From assembly GCF_000761485.1 (NCBI RefSeq), contig NZ_JPMX01000091.1:103234-167233 (forward strand): DNA of 64,000 nt, in the 5' to 3' direction. The translations under genes were made by a program, and so were the position numbers. A model generated the notes under the pieces. The model was not told the origin of the DNA. It saw only the letters and a program-made list of their open reading frames with translations, and did no database searches. Origin of the DNA: Modestobacter caceresii. GTDB taxonomy: Bacteria > Actinomycetota > Actinomycetes > Mycobacteriales > Geodermatophilaceae. Numbering within the stretch: position 1 is the first letter of the stretch; each line of letters opens with the position of its first letter. Below, one piece after another: positions 51,980 to 62,130 of the stretch.

Positions 51980-53621
51980 ACAGGCCAACATGACCCTCGA
52001 CGAGTGGCACGAGGCGCACGAGGCGCTGATCGCCCACCCGACCGTCATCGAGGCGCTCGCGGGGCGCGGCATCACCGATCTGGACCTGGTGCTCATCGAC
52101 ACCTGGGCCTACGGTCACTCGCTCATCCCGGAGGGGCTGCACGGCCGGCGGGTGGGCTGGACCGACGTGTGGCGCCGCTCGGTGCCCGGCGGGAACCCGT
52201 ACGCCAACCCGGTCAGCGGCCTGCACGCCGTCATCGACCTCGACACCATGGAACTGCTCCAGGTCGAGGACACCCCACCGGCCGGCCCGAATCTGGCGAT
52301 GGGCGAGTACGCACCGGCACTGGTCCCCGGGCTCGTGCAGCGCGGGGACATCACGCCGCTGGAGATCACCCAGCCCGAGGGCGTCTCTTTCGGCCTGGAC
52401 GGCTACGAGCTGCGCTGGCAGAACTGGACCATGCGGCTGGGCTTCAACCACCGCGAAGGTCTGGTGATCCACCGGGTCGGCTACGACGACGGCACGGGGA
52501 CCCGGTCGATCGCGCACCGGCTCTCCTTCGCCGAGATGGTGGTCCCCTACCGCGACCCCGGCCCCGACCACTACCGCCGCACCGCCTTCGACATCGGCGA
52601 GTGGGGACTGGGCTTCATGACCACGTCGCTCGAGCTGGGGTGTGACTGCCTGGGCGAGATCACCTACGTCGACGCGGTGCTGCACGACTCCCGTGGCGAG
52701 CCCTACACGATCAAGAACGCGATCTGCCTGCACGAAGAGGACGACGGCGTGCTGTGGAAGCACGTCGACCAGAAGGCGGGCACCGAGGTGAGGCGGTCGC
52801 GGCGGATGGTCGTCTCCTTCCACGCCACGGTGGCCAACTACGAGTACCTGACCTACTGGCGCTTCTACCAGGACGGCACCATCGAGTGCGAGGTCCGCGC
52901 CACCGGGATCCTGGTGACGACGTCGTACGGGGACACCCCGCCGCCCCACGGCACGGTGGTCGACGAGCGCACGTACGCCCCCTTCCACCAGCACTTCGTC
53001 GTCGCCCGCCTGGACATGGAGGTCGACGGTCCGGACAACACGGTGCTGGTCTCGGAGAGCGAGGTGGCGCCCACCTCACCGGAGAACCCGTACGGCCTCG
53101 CGGTGGTGCACCGCACCCGTGCTCTCGAGCGCGAGTCCGAGGGGGGGCAGGACCCCGACTGGCGCACCCAGCGCAGCTGGACGGTGGTCAACCGCGCCCG
53201 GCTCAACCGGCTGGGCACCCCGACCGGCTACAAGCTGGTTTCCTCCGCGGGCATCCCCGCGTTGGCCGACGCCTCCTCACCGATCATCCAGCGCGCCGGG
53301 GTGGTCGCGCACCCGCTGTGGGTCACCCGGTACGCCGAGGACGAACGCTGGCCGGCCGGCGAGTTCTGCAACCAGAGCCGGCAGGACGCCGGGCTGCCGC
53401 GATGGATCGAGGCCGACCGGTCCATCGCCGACACCGACATCGTGCTGTGGCACGTGTTCGGCATCCACCACGTCACCCGGCCCGAGGACTGGCCGGTCAT
53501 GCCGGTGGACGCCGTGTCCTTCCAGCTGAAGCCGGTCGGGTTCTTCGACCGGAACCCGGCGCTGGACGTCCCGCCGAGCGCCTCCCGCCACTGCGGATCC
53601 GGCCCCGCCGGGTGCCACTGA
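51705..53621 (+). CDS. Copper-containing primary amine oxidase
   Basis: 638 residues. Oxidises primary amines to aldehydes, releasing ammonia and hydrogen peroxide. The cofactor tyrosine (topaquinone) is Tyr379 in TVANYEYLTYW. Copper ligands are His428 and His430 (FHQHFVVARLDM) and a third His at 588/589 (IHHVTRPEDWPVMP). The catalytic-base Asp is in YRDPGPDHYRRTAFDIGEWG. N-terminal N2/N3 domains are present and no export signal is seen, so it is probably cytoplasmic. ATG at 51705. Candidate for control by the upstream LuxR regulator and palindrome site 3. Confidence 0.95.
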   Translation: MTAHPLDPLDAAEFRAAAAVLRRDRGVDERWRFASIELEEPAKDVVRAFAPGDPIPRVARVTCWSREEGTVYKAVVSLTADAVLSWEAVPGEQANMTLDEWHEAHEALIAHPTVIEALAGRGITDLDLVLIDTWAYGHSLIPEGLHGRRVGWTDVWRRSVPGGNPYANPVSGLHAVIDLDTMELLQVEDTPPAGPNLAMGEYAPALVPGLVQRGDITPLEITQPEGVSFGLDGYELRWQNWTMRLGFNHREGLVIHRVGYDDGTGTRSIAHRLSFAEMVVPYRDPGPDHYRRTAFDIGEWGLGFMTTSLELGCDCLGEITYVDAVLHDSRGEPYTIKNAICLHEEDDGVLWKHVDQKAGTEVRRSRRMVVSFHATVANYEYLTYWRFYQDGTIECEVRATGILVTTSYGDTPPPHGTVVDERTYAPFHQHFVVARLDMEVDGPDNTVLVSESEVAPTSPENPYGLAVVHRTRALERESEGGQDPDWRTQRSWTVVNRARLNRLGTPTGYKLVSSAGIPALADASSPIIQRAGVVAHPLWVTRYAEDERWPAGEFCNQSRQDAGLPRWIEADRSIADTDIVLWHVFGIHHVTRPEDWPVMPVDAVSFQLKPVGFFDRNPALDVPPSASRHCGSGPAGCH

Positions 53622-53627
53622 GACGAG

Positions 53628-53641
53628 CCCGCCCAGGCGGG
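53628..53641. terminator. Short GC hairpin between convergent amine oxidase and narK
   Basis: CCCGC and GCGGG with a CCAG loop, seven bases after the amine oxidase stop; narK ends at 53716 on the other strand. Confidence 0.4.
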
Positions 53642-53715
53642 TGTGCGCGCCGGCTCCAGCAGCGGGGCCCCGGTCGCGGACCAGCCTCACGGCCTGCCCG
53701 ACGACCAGCGCCGGC

Positions 53716-54963
53716 TCACGCGGTGGCGGCGCCGCTCCGGCCCACGGAGCGCATGCGCCGCGCGGTGTAGACGCTGGCGACGAGCGCGGTCCCCGCCAGC
53801 AGCCAGAGGCCGGCCGCGTAGTTGCCCACCCACCCGTAGATCGCACCCATGACCAGCGGAGGCGCGAAACCGCCCAGGCCGCCGGCCGCGCCCACGATGC
53901 CGGTCACCGCCCCGACCGTGCCGGCCGGCGCCGCGATCGCCACCAGTGCGAAGACGGCGCCGGATGCGGCTCCCAGAGCCGCAGCCATCGCCAGGAACGC
54001 GACGGTGCCGGTCCAGTCGAGCTGCCGCTCGACCGCGGACACCCCCGCGAAGACCGCCACGACCGCGAAGCAGACGACCAGCACGGGGACCGGGTGGAAC
54101 CGGTCGGACAGCCACCCCCCGACCGGGCGCATGACGACGGCCAACACGACGAAGCCGGCCGTCCTCAGGGCCGCGTCCCCGGGTGAGAGGCCGAAGGCGT
54201 CACGCAGGTAGGTGGGGAGGTAGACGCTGAAGGCCACGAACCCGCCGAAGCCCACCGCGTAGAGGAAGGACAGCTGCACCGTCACGGGCATCCGGAGGGT
54301 GTCCCACGCCCGACGGACGGCGCTCCCGGTCGGCACCGTCCGCCCGGGAGCGTCCCGCAGGACGACGTAGGAGACGACCGCGTAGAGCCCCAGGAGGACC
54401 GCCACCAGGGCGAACGGGAACGACAACCCGAACGCCTCCCCGAGCTGGACGGTGCTGAACGAGGAGATCGCAGTCCCGCCCATGCCGACCCCGAAGACGC
54501 CCAGCGCACTCCCCCGCTTGGCCGGCGGGAACCAGGCGTTCACCAGCGGGACACCGATGGCGAAGGTGGTACCGCCCAGACCGAGGACGAAGCCGCCGAG
54601 CAACAGCATGCCGTAGGAGTCGCGGCCGACGTACCCGATGAAGAGGACGGGCAGGATGGTCAGGGCGCTGATCAACGGGAACATGACCCGGGCCCCGAAG
54701 CGGTCGGTCATGGCGCCCACCGGCACGCGGCCGACCGAGCCGACCACCACGGGAACGGCCACCAGCAGGGACTTCTGCACGGCGCTCAACCCGAGCTCGG
54801 CGGCGAAGAAGGCGCCCAGCGGGCTGATCAGGGCCCAGGCCCAGAAGTTGATCGCGAAGCCCAGGGTGGCCACGGCGAGCATCGTCCAGGCCTGACGCGG
54901 CACGGCCTCTCCGGTGGCCCGGCCGGCCGGCCGGGCTCCGGCCCCCTCCTCCGAGCGGGTCAC
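53716..54963 (-). CDS. narK: Nitrate/nitrite transporter (NarK family, MFS)
   Basis: 415 residues with 12 TM helices. MFS loop motif GRVPVGAMTDRFGARVMFPL and the NarK-type nitrate signature segments GGTTFAIGVPLVNAWFPPAK and GAAGGLGGFAPPLVMG. It imports nitrate and/or exports nitrite across the cytoplasmic membrane. The GTG overlaps the narI stop (GTGA). Last gene of the nar operon, so transport and reduction are made together. Confidence 0.93.
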   Translation of the reverse strand: MTRSEEGAGARPAGRATGEAVPRQAWTMLAVATLGFAINFWAWALISPLGAFFAAELGLSAVQKSLLVAVPVVVGSVGRVPVGAMTDRFGARVMFPLISALTILPVLFIGYVGRDSYGMLLLGGFVLGLGGTTFAIGVPLVNAWFPPAKRGSALGVFGVGMGGTAISSFSTVQLGEAFGLSFPFALVAVLLGLYAVVSYVVLRDAPGRTVPTGSAVRRAWDTLRMPVTVQLSFLYAVGFGGFVAFSVYLPTYLRDAFGLSPGDAALRTAGFVVLAVVMRPVGGWLSDRFHPVPVLVVCFAVVAVFAGVSAVERQLDWTGTVAFLAMAAALGAASGAVFALVAIAAPAGTVGAVTGIVGAAGGLGGFAPPLVMGAIYGWVGNYAAGLWLLAGTALVASVYTARRMRSVGRSGAATA

Positions 54964-55700
54964 CGCCGGCCCCCGCCGACCCGCTCCCAGCCGCGCGGCA
55001 CGGGCCGGGTGCCCAGCTGGGCGTCCCTGCTGCGGTACACGATGTAGGGCCGGGTGAGGTAGCCGAGCGGCGCGCTGAAGACGTGCACCAGCCGGGTGAA
55101 CGGCCAGATCGCGAACAGCAGCAGAGCCGACAGCGCGTGCAGCCGGAACCCGACCCCGGCCTCGGCCATCAGCTCGGGCCGGGGCTGGAGGTAGAAGATG
55201 CTGCGGAACCACGGGGACACCGTGTCGCGGTAGTCGACCCCCTCCTGCCCCAAGGCGCCGAGGACCGTGTTGCTCAACCCGAACAGGATCGTCGCGGTCA
55301 GTACGACGTACATGAACTTGTCATTCCTGGTCGTCGCCGAGAACACCGGCCCGACCGTGCGGCGCCGGTAGATCAGGATGGCCAGCCCGACCAGGGTGCA
55401 GAACCCCGCGATGGCGCCGGTGACGACGGCCATTGCGTGGTAGCCCTCCTCCGAGAGTCCGACCGCGTTCGTCCACGACTTGGGGATCCCCAGCCCGGCG
55501 ACATGGCCGAGCAGCACGAAGAGGATGCCGAAGTGGAACAGCGGACTGCCCCAGCGCAGCAGCCTGCTCTCGTAGAGCTGACTGGAGCGCGTCGTCCAGC
55601 CGAACTTGTCGTACTTGTAGCGCCAGTAGTGGCCGACGACGAAGATCGCCAGGCTGACGTACGGGACGACGACCCAGAGCAGGATGTCGAGGGCGTTCAT
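54960..55700 (-). CDS. narI: Respiratory nitrate reductase gamma subunit (cytochrome b)
   Basis: 246 residues with five TM helices. It takes electrons from menaquinol and passes them to NarH. Histidines for the two b hemes are seen in FHFGILFVLLGHVAG and in GFRLHALSALLLFAIW, FTRLVHVFSAP. ATG at 55700 overlaps the narJ stop (ATGA). The length is normal. An in-frame extension to 55859 is antisense-like and belongs to narJ DNA. Confidence 0.95.
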   Translation of the reverse strand: MNALDILLWVVVPYVSLAIFVVGHYWRYKYDKFGWTTRSSQLYESRLLRWGSPLFHFGILFVLLGHVAGLGIPKSWTNAVGLSEEGYHAMAVVTGAIAGFCTLVGLAILIYRRRTVGPVFSATTRNDKFMYVVLTATILFGLSNTVLGALGQEGVDYRDTVSPWFRSIFYLQPRPELMAEAGVGFRLHALSALLLFAIWPFTRLVHVFSAPLGYLTRPYIVYRSRDAQLGTRPVPRGWERVGGGRR

Positions 55701-56383
55701 GCGGACGCTCCGGGGGTGGGCTGGGGGATGAACTCCGGGGGCGCGAACGGCAGGGCGCCGTAGGGGTCGAGGCCGACGTCCTCGCCGGGCGGCCCCTGCT
55801 GCGCCAGCCGGAGGACCGCCGCCCGGTCGGCGGCCTCGACCGGCGGCAGGGTCGCGCACACCGCCTGCACCACCGACGCGTACGGCGACCGCCGCTCCTC
55901 CAGGGCCAGCCGGATGAGCTCCAGCCCCGGGCGGTATTCCGTCAGCAGTCGCTCCCCCCGCGCCGCGTCACCGGTCGCGGTGAACTCCAGCACGACGGCC
56001 AGGTGGTCGGGCAGCTCCTCGTCCGACAACGTCATGCCCGCCCGGGAGTACAGGTGCTTGAACTGGACCAGCGCCATGCCGCGCTTGCGGGTGTCGCCGT
56101 GCGTGAAGTACGTGAGATAGAGGCAACAGCGCCGCCGCAGGTCGAACGTCTCCACGTACTCGGCCTGCTGCCGGCCCAGCGGCGTGGTCTCCACGTGGTC
56201 GAGGAAGCGGCCCAGCGGACCGGCGAACGCAACCGGCAGGGCCGCGATCGAGGCGCGAAGCAGTGGCAGCCGCGCGATCAGCTCCTCGTCCGGATACCCG
56301 AGCAGCAGGGACGCCGCCTGCCGGGCGGTGGCCAGCTGGGCAGCGGCCGGTCCGGACCGACGCCCAAGAAGCCGGCGGCTCAT
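55697..56383 (-). CDS. narJ: Nitrate reductase assembly chaperone
   Basis: 228 residues, all-helical TorD/NarJ type. It binds apo-NarG and helps insert the molybdenum cofactor and the Fe-S centre. Typical segments: ARQAASLLLGYPDEELIAR, AEYVETFDLRRRCCLYLTYF, THGDTRKRGMALVQFKHLY and DELPDHLAVVLEF. ATG overlaps the narH stop (ATGA). Confidence 0.95.
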   Translation of the reverse strand: MSRRLLGRRSGPAAAQLATARQAASLLLGYPDEELIARLPLLRASIAALPVAFAGPLGRFLDHVETTPLGRQQAEYVETFDLRRRCCLYLTYFTHGDTRKRGMALVQFKHLYSRAGMTLSDEELPDHLAVVLEFTATGDAARGERLLTEYRPGLELIRLALEERRSPYASVVQAVCATLPPVEAADRAAVLRLAQQGPPGEDVGLDPYGALPFAPPEFIPQPTPGASA

Positions 56384-58107
56384 GGCCTGGGGTCCCTGAC
56401 CGCGGGCGAGTCGTCGCCCACACCGCCGCCGTCCGGGCCGTGCAGGGCCTCGGAATCCTCGGGACGGGACGGGAAGAGTCCTTCCGGCGCGCCCTTGCCG
56501 TCCCAGTTCAGCAGGTTGACCCGCTGGTCCTTCGACCCCGGCGCCGCCATGGTGTCGGCCGTCTGCCGTGCGGCGAGCATGTGGAAGTTCTCCACCGCGA
56601 TCGGGGTCGAGCCACCTGAGGTCTCGCCGAAGGGTCCCCAGCCGCCCATGCCCGGGCCCTCGTCGTAGTCGAGGGAACAGCCGCTGTCGAACTCCTCCTG
56701 GCCGGGGCCCTGCTCGGCGTGTGCCAGTGGGATCACGTACCGCTCGTCGTACTTGGCGACGCCCAGCAGCCGGTGCATGTCCTCGATGTCGCGGCCGGTC
56801 ATGCCGATCGCGGTCGCGATCGACTCGTCGGCCGGCCGGCCGAGGTTCAGGTCGCGCATGTAGGAACGCATCGCGCCGAGCTTCTTGAGCACGCCGGTGA
56901 CCAGGTTCGTGTCACCGGCGGTGAACAGCTCGGCGAGGTACTCCACCGGGATCCGCAGCGACTCGATGGCGCCGAAGATGTTGCCGACGTCCTCGCCGTC
57001 GTGCCCGGTGTCGGTGAGCGCGTCGACCACCGGCGACAGCGGTGGGATGTACCAGACCATCGGCATGGTCCGGTACTCCGGATGCAGCGGCAGGGCGACC
57101 TCGAAGCGGTTGATCAGCGCGTAGATCGGCGAGCGCTGTGCGGATTCGATCCAGTCGCGGGAGATCCCGGCCTGCTCGGCGGCGCGGATGACCTCCGGGT
57201 CGTGCGGGTCCAGGAGGATCGAACGCTGGGCGGCGTACAGGTCCCGATCATCTGGAGTGGACGCGGCCTCCAGCACCTTGTCGGCGTCGTAGAGCACGAT
57301 GCCGATGTAGCGCAGCCGGCCGACGCACGTCTCCGAGCAGACCGTCGGGATGCCCACCTCCACGCGCGGGAAGCAGAACGTGCACTTCTCGGCCTTGCCG
57401 GTGCGGTGGTTGAAATAGATCTTCTTGTACGGGCACCCCGTGACGCACTGCCGCCAGCCACGGCAACGGTCCTGGTCGACGAGGACGATCCCGTCCTCTT
57501 CCCGCTTGTAGATCGCGCCCGACGGGCAGGAGGCTGCGCACGAGGGATTGATGCAGTGCTCGCAGATCCGCGGCAGGTAGAACATGTAGGTCTGCTCGAA
57601 CTTGTCCTTGATCTCCGCCGAGATCTTCTTCAGCACCGGGTCGTCCTGGGTGAGTTCCGGAGCCCCACCGAGGTTGTCGTCCCAGTTGGCGCTCCACTCG
57701 ATGTTCATCGGCTTGTTCGTCAGCAGCGACCGCGGCCGGGCGACCGGGGTGTGCTCCTGGACCGGGGCGTTGGTCAGCGTCTCGTAGTCGTAGGTCCAGG
57801 GCTCGTAGTAGTCGTTGATGGACGGCTGTACCGGGCTGGAGAAGATCTGGAGCAGGCGCTTGAGCCGGCTGCCGGTGCGCAGTTGCAGCCTGCCGTTGCG
57901 GCCGACCTGCCAGCCGCCCCGCCACTTCTCCTGGTCCTCGTACGTCCGCGGATACCCCTGCCCCGGCCGCGTCTCCACGTTGTTGAACCACACGTACTCG
58001 ACGCCGCTGCGGTTGGTCCACGCCTGCTTGCAGGTGACCGAGCAGGTATGGCACCCGATGCACTTGTCGAGGTTCATCACCATGCCCATCTGGGCCATGA
58101 CGCGCAT
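56380..58107 (-). CDS. narH: Respiratory nitrate reductase beta subunit (iron-sulfur)
   Basis: 575 residues, carrying four Fe-S clusters between NarI and NarG. Cysteine groups: CIGCHTCSVTC, CEHCINPSCAASC, CRGWRQCVTGCPY and CTFCFPRVEVGIPTVCSETC. In the third group the second position is Trp, the known feature that makes one cluster [3Fe-4S]. The C-terminal ~80 residues extend past the usual end and are Gly/Asp-rich. ATG at 58107 overlaps the narG stop by one base (TGATG). Confidence 0.97.
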   Translation of the reverse strand: MRVMAQMGMVMNLDKCIGCHTCSVTCKQAWTNRSGVEYVWFNNVETRPGQGYPRTYEDQEKWRGGWQVGRNGRLQLRTGSRLKRLLQIFSSPVQPSINDYYEPWTYDYETLTNAPVQEHTPVARPRSLLTNKPMNIEWSANWDDNLGGAPELTQDDPVLKKISAEIKDKFEQTYMFYLPRICEHCINPSCAASCPSGAIYKREEDGIVLVDQDRCRGWRQCVTGCPYKKIYFNHRTGKAEKCTFCFPRVEVGIPTVCSETCVGRLRYIGIVLYDADKVLEAASTPDDRDLYAAQRSILLDPHDPEVIRAAEQAGISRDWIESAQRSPIYALINRFEVALPLHPEYRTMPMVWYIPPLSPVVDALTDTGHDGEDVGNIFGAIESLRIPVEYLAELFTAGDTNLVTGVLKKLGAMRSYMRDLNLGRPADESIATAIGMTGRDIEDMHRLLGVAKYDERYVIPLAHAEQGPGQEEFDSGCSLDYDEGPGMGGWGPFGETSGGSTPIAVENFHMLAARQTADTMAAPGSKDQRVNLLNWDGKGAPEGLFPSRPEDSEALHGPDGGGVGDDSPAVRDPRP

Positions 58108-61100
58108 CAGTACTGCACCTCCTGGTCCCGGCGCCGGATGACGGTCACTTCGTCGCGCTGGTTCCCGGTCGGGCCGAGGTAGTTGAAGGCGTAGGACAGC
58201 TGCGCGTAACCACCGATGAGGTGCGTGGGCTTGAGGAACAGCCGGGTCAGCGAGTTGTGGATGCCACCGCGCCTGCCGTTGGTCTCCGTGAGCGGGACGT
58301 CGATCAGCCGGTCCTGCGCGTGATACATGTAGACCGTCCCCTCCGGCATGCGGGAGGACACGATGGCCCGGGCGGCCACGACGCCGTTGCGGTTGACCGC
58401 CTCGATCCAGTCGTTGTCGCGCACCCCGACCTTGGCGGCGTCCTGGGTGCTCATCCAGACGGTCTGCCCACCCCGGGACAGCGACAGCATGAACAGGTTG
58501 TCCTGGTACTCCGAGTGGATCGACCACTTGTTGTGCGGTGTGAGGTACCGGACGGTGATGCCCAGCTCCCCCTGGTCACCGACCTGCGGCTCCCCGAACA
58601 GGGTGTGCAGGTCCAGCGGTGGCCGGAACACCGGCATGTTCTCCCCCGCCTCGGTCATCCAGTCGTGGTCGAGGAAGAAGTGCATCCGCCCGGTCAGGGT
58701 GTGCCAGGGCTTGAGCCGCTCCACGTTGATGGTGAACGGCGAGTACCGCCGTCCGCCGTGCTCGCTGCCCGACCACTCCGGGGACGTGATCACCGGCGTG
58801 GGTGCCGCCTGGGTGTCGGCGAAGGTGATCAGCTTGCCCTCGTGCTCGGCGGCCAGATCGGCCAGCCGCACCCCGGTTCGCTCCTCGGCGAACCGGAAGC
58901 CCTGGGTCGCCAGCCGGCCATTCGTCGTCCCGGACAGCGCCAGGATCGCCTCGCACCAGTGCACGTCCCGGGCCAGGGCCGGTTGGCCGGCCGCGACGCC
59001 GTCCCGGATGACCCCGTTCTTGTGCCGGAGGTACTCGACCTCCTTGTCCGGCGTGGTGGTCACCCCCTTGACCTGCAGGCCGAGCTTCTCCACCAGCGGC
59101 CCGAGCGCCTGCCACTTCTGCGCGACTGCCGCGTAGTCCCGTTCCTGGACGACGAACTTCGGCATCGTCCTGCCGGGGACCGGGTCGCACTCGCCGGCCT
59201 TCCAGTCCCGCACCACCCCCCGCGGATTGGCCAGCTCGTCGGGGGTGTCGTGCAGCAGCGGCAGCGCCATCAGGTCCTTGCGGACGCCGAGGTGCGTGGC
59301 GGCCAGCCGGCTGAAGGCCTTGGCGATCGTGCCGAAGGCGTCGAAGTCGGTGCGCGTCTCCCACGGCGGCGCGATGGCGGGGTTGAACGAGTGCACGTAG
59401 GGGTGCATGTCGGTGGTGTTGAGGTCGTGCTTCTCGTACCAGGTGGCTGCCGGCAGCGTGATGTCGGAGTAGATCGTCGTGCTGGTCATCCGGAAGTCGA
59501 GTGCGAGCAGCAGGTCCAGCTTTCCGGTGGGCGCCTCCTCCCGCCAGACCAGGTCCTTGGGGCGGGCCTCGGGCGGTGCTTCCTCCGCGCGGACGGCGTT
59601 GTCGGTGCCGAGCAGGTGCTTCAGGAAGTACTCGTTGCCCTTCGCCGACGAGCCGAGCAGGTTCGCCCGCCAGATCGTCAGCACCCTCGGGAAGTTCTCC
59701 GGAGCGTCGGGATCCTCGGCGGCGAACCGCAGACTGCCGTCGCGGAGCGCGTCGAGGACGTGCTCGCCCGGCTCCTTCCCTGCGGCGGCCGCCTCGTCGG
59801 CGAGGTCGAGCGGGTTCCGGTTGAACGTCGGGTACGACGGCATCCAGCCCATGCGCGCGGACTGCGCGAGGACGTCGGCCGGCGTCTTGCCGTCGAAGCG
59901 CCCCTCGCCCAACGGCGAGGCGAAGCCGTCGAGCGTCGTCTGGTCGTAGCGCCACTGGTCGGTGTGCAGGTACCAGTAGGCCGTCTGGATCATCTGCCTC
60001 GGCGGGCGGGCCCAGTCCAGCGCGGAGGCCAGGGTCATCCAGCCGGTGACCGGCCGGCACTTCTCCTGGCCGACGTAGTGCGCCCACCCGCCGCCGTTCA
60101 CCCCCTGGCAGCCGGTCAGCGTGGTCAGGGTGAGGAACGCGCGATAGATCGTGTCGGAGTGGAACCAGTGGTTGGTGCCCGCGCCCATGATGATCATGGA
60201 CCGGCCGTTGGACTCGTCGGCGTTCTGCGCGAACTCCCGGCCGATGCGCGCCGCGGCGGCAGCAGAGACACCGGTGAACTGCTCCTGCCAGGCAGGGGTG
60301 TAGGGCTGCGAGGCGTCGTCCAGGCCGGTCGGCCACTCCCCCGGCAGGCCCGCCCGGCCCACGCCGAACTGGGCGAGCAACAGGTCGTAAACCGTCGTCA
60401 CCAGGTGCTCGCCGAGCCGGCGGACCGGCACGCCGCGGCGCATGGTGGCGCCCTCGCCGCGCGGGGTGTCGAACCGGGCCAGGTCGACCGTCACCGACTC
60501 GTCCGCGGCGCCGTGCAGGCTCAGCAGCGGATCGACGTCCCCGAGGTCGAGGTTCCACTTGCCCTTGCCGGCCTCGCCGAAGCGGAAGCCCAGTGACCCG
60601 TTCGGGACGTGGGGTTCGTTGGTGGCGGAGTCGACGAGCACGGTCTTGAACTCCGCGCCCTCCTCCATGGCTCCCAGGTCGGCCGCGGTGAGGAACTTGC
60701 CTGGCACGTAGCTGTCCCCGCGCGGGGTCAGGGTGAGCAGGAAGGGCAGGTCGGAGAACTTCTCCACGTACTCCTGGAAGCGGGGAACCTGCCGGTCGAC
60801 GAAGAACTCCTTGAGGACGACGTGTCCCATCGCCATCGCCAGGGCGCCGTCGGTGCCGGGGTGTGGAGCCAGCCAGTCGTCGGCGAACTTGGTCGCGTCG
60901 GAGTAGTCCGGGCTCATCACCACGACCTTCTGGCCGCGGTAGCGCGCCTCGGTCATCCAGTGCGCGTCGGGCGTGCGGGTGACCGGGACGTTGGAGCCCC
61001 AGAGGATCAGGTAGGCGGCGTCCCACCAGTCGCCGGACTCCGGGACGTCGGTCTGGTCACCGAACATCTGCGGCGACGCGACGGGGAGGTCGGCGTACCA

Positions 61101-61820
61101 GTCGTAGAACGAGAGCATCGGCGCGCCGATGAGCGACATGAACCGGGCGCCGGCCGCGTGCGAGACCATCGACATCGCGGGTATGGGCGAGAATCCGGCG
61201 ATCCGGTCGGGGCCGTACTGCTTGATCGTGTGGACGTGCGCGGCGGCGATCATCTCGGTCGCCTCGTCCCAGCTCGCCCGCACCAGCCCACCCTTGCCGC
61301 GCTGGGACTTGTAGGCCTGGGCGCGCTCCGGGTCGCCGACGACGTCGGCCCACGCCAGCACCGGGTCACCGAGGCGCTGGCGTGCCTCGCGGTACATCTC
61401 CAGCAGCGAGCCGCGCACGTACGGGTAGCGCACCCGGGTGGGTGAGTACGTGTACCAGGAGAACGCCGCGCCTCGGGGGCAGCCACGGGGCTCGTACTCC
61501 GGGCGGTCGGGCCCGGTCGAGGGGTAGTCCGTCTGCTGGGCCTCCCACGTGATGATGCCGTCCTTGACGTACACCTTCCACGAGCACGACCCCGTGCAGT
61601 TCACCCCGTGCGTGGACCGGACCACCTTGTCGTGGGCCCAGCGGTCCCGGTAGAAGGCGTCGGCATCACGCCCGCCGATCTGGTGCAACGAGCGCAGATC
61701 GGCACTCACCTCGTCCTTGCGGAAGAACCGGGACGTCCGCACGAGCGCCTCGGCGATGCCGCCGTCGAAGCCGGTCGCCCGGGCGTCGTCGCCTGGTCCG
61801 CGCTCCCGCGTGCCGGTCAC
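58107..61820 (-). CDS. narG: Respiratory nitrate reductase alpha subunit (molybdopterin)
   Basis: 1237 residues. Reduces nitrate to nitrite on the cytoplasmic side with a bis-MGD molybdenum cofactor. The N-terminal FS0 cluster motif is HGVNCTGSCSW (His-x3-Cys form), continuing to EPRGCPRGAAFSWYTYS. MSFYDWYADLP-like sequence (LSFYDWYADLPVAS) holds the Mo-ligand Asp. ILWGSNVPVTRTPDAHW, MGAGTNHWFHSD and GCQGVNGGGWAHYVGQEK are typical. No twin-arginine signal, as expected of cytoplasm-facing NarG. GTG start. First gene of the narGHJIK operon; about 310 bases upstream lie palindrome sites. Confidence 0.98.
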   Translation of the reverse strand: MTGTRERGPGDDARATGFDGGIAEALVRTSRFFRKDEVSADLRSLHQIGGRDADAFYRDRWAHDKVVRSTHGVNCTGSCSWKVYVKDGIITWEAQQTDYPSTGPDRPEYEPRGCPRGAAFSWYTYSPTRVRYPYVRGSLLEMYREARQRLGDPVLAWADVVGDPERAQAYKSQRGKGGLVRASWDEATEMIAAAHVHTIKQYGPDRIAGFSPIPAMSMVSHAAGARFMSLIGAPMLSFYDWYADLPVASPQMFGDQTDVPESGDWWDAAYLILWGSNVPVTRTPDAHWMTEARYRGQKVVVMSPDYSDATKFADDWLAPHPGTDGALAMAMGHVVLKEFFVDRQVPRFQEYVEKFSDLPFLLTLTPRGDSYVPGKFLTAADLGAMEEGAEFKTVLVDSATNEPHVPNGSLGFRFGEAGKGKWNLDLGDVDPLLSLHGAADESVTVDLARFDTPRGEGATMRRGVPVRRLGEHLVTTVYDLLLAQFGVGRAGLPGEWPTGLDDASQPYTPAWQEQFTGVSAAAAARIGREFAQNADESNGRSMIIMGAGTNHWFHSDTIYRAFLTLTTLTGCQGVNGGGWAHYVGQEKCRPVTGWMTLASALDWARPPRQMIQTAYWYLHTDQWRYDQTTLDGFASPLGEGRFDGKTPADVLAQSARMGWMPSYPTFNRNPLDLADEAAAAGKEPGEHVLDALRDGSLRFAAEDPDAPENFPRVLTIWRANLLGSSAKGNEYFLKHLLGTDNAVRAEEAPPEARPKDLVWREEAPTGKLDLLLALDFRMTSTTIYSDITLPAATWYEKHDLNTTDMHPYVHSFNPAIAPPWETRTDFDAFGTIAKAFSRLAATHLGVRKDLMALPLLHDTPDELANPRGVVRDWKAGECDPVPGRTMPKFVVQERDYAAVAQKWQALGPLVEKLGLQVKGVTTTPDKEVEYLRHKNGVIRDGVAAGQPALARDVHWCEAILALSGTTNGRLATQGFRFAEERTGVRLADLAAEHEGKLITFADTQAAPTPVITSPEWSGSEHGGRRYSPFTINVERLKPWHTLTGRMHFFLDHDWMTEAGENMPVFRPPLDLHTLFGEPQVGDQGELGITVRYLTPHNKWSIHSEYQDNLFMLSLSRGGQTVWMSTQDAAKVGVRDNDWIEAVNRNGVVAARAIVSSRMPEGTVYMYHAQDRLIDVPLTETNGRRGGIHNSLTRLFLKPTHLIGGYAQLSYAFNYLGPTGNQRDEVTVIRRRDQEVQY

Positions 61821-62034
61821 CGCCCCGCTTCCCTGCGTCGCTCCCGGCGGGGAGCGATCGGGCTGCGGTGACGAGCACCGTCGTCGTGCGGCTGGTGGCG
61901 ATCAGCTGGCTTCGGGGTGGACATCCAGCCCTCCCTCTCGGGGTCGGTGGTCGACCGCACCTGCACGGCCCTCCGTGTACCTGGCGGAGCGCGAGCCCCG
62001 TGCTCACGCTGCTCGACGGCCCCTCCGGGCGGCC

Positions 62035-62051
62035 TCGACCGTCGCGGGTGA
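62035..62051. promoter_or_regulatory. 17-bp palindrome, degenerate site
   Basis: TCGACCG-TCG-CGGGTGA: the right arm is perfect and the left arm has two changes. Its centre is 96 bases from site 4, nearly the same spacing as sites 1 and 2. Confidence 0.4.
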
Positions 62052-62130
62052 GATGACAGCGCGGCAGAGGTCCTCGGCGGGCGGCACGGAGTGGTGGAGA
62101 GGCCGCCGTGCTGCTCCCGGGTCGGGCATC

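Noticed and set aside
58221-60596. A 791-codon plus-strand frame within narG
   Set aside because: Antisense shadow of a clearly recognised narG; no domains.
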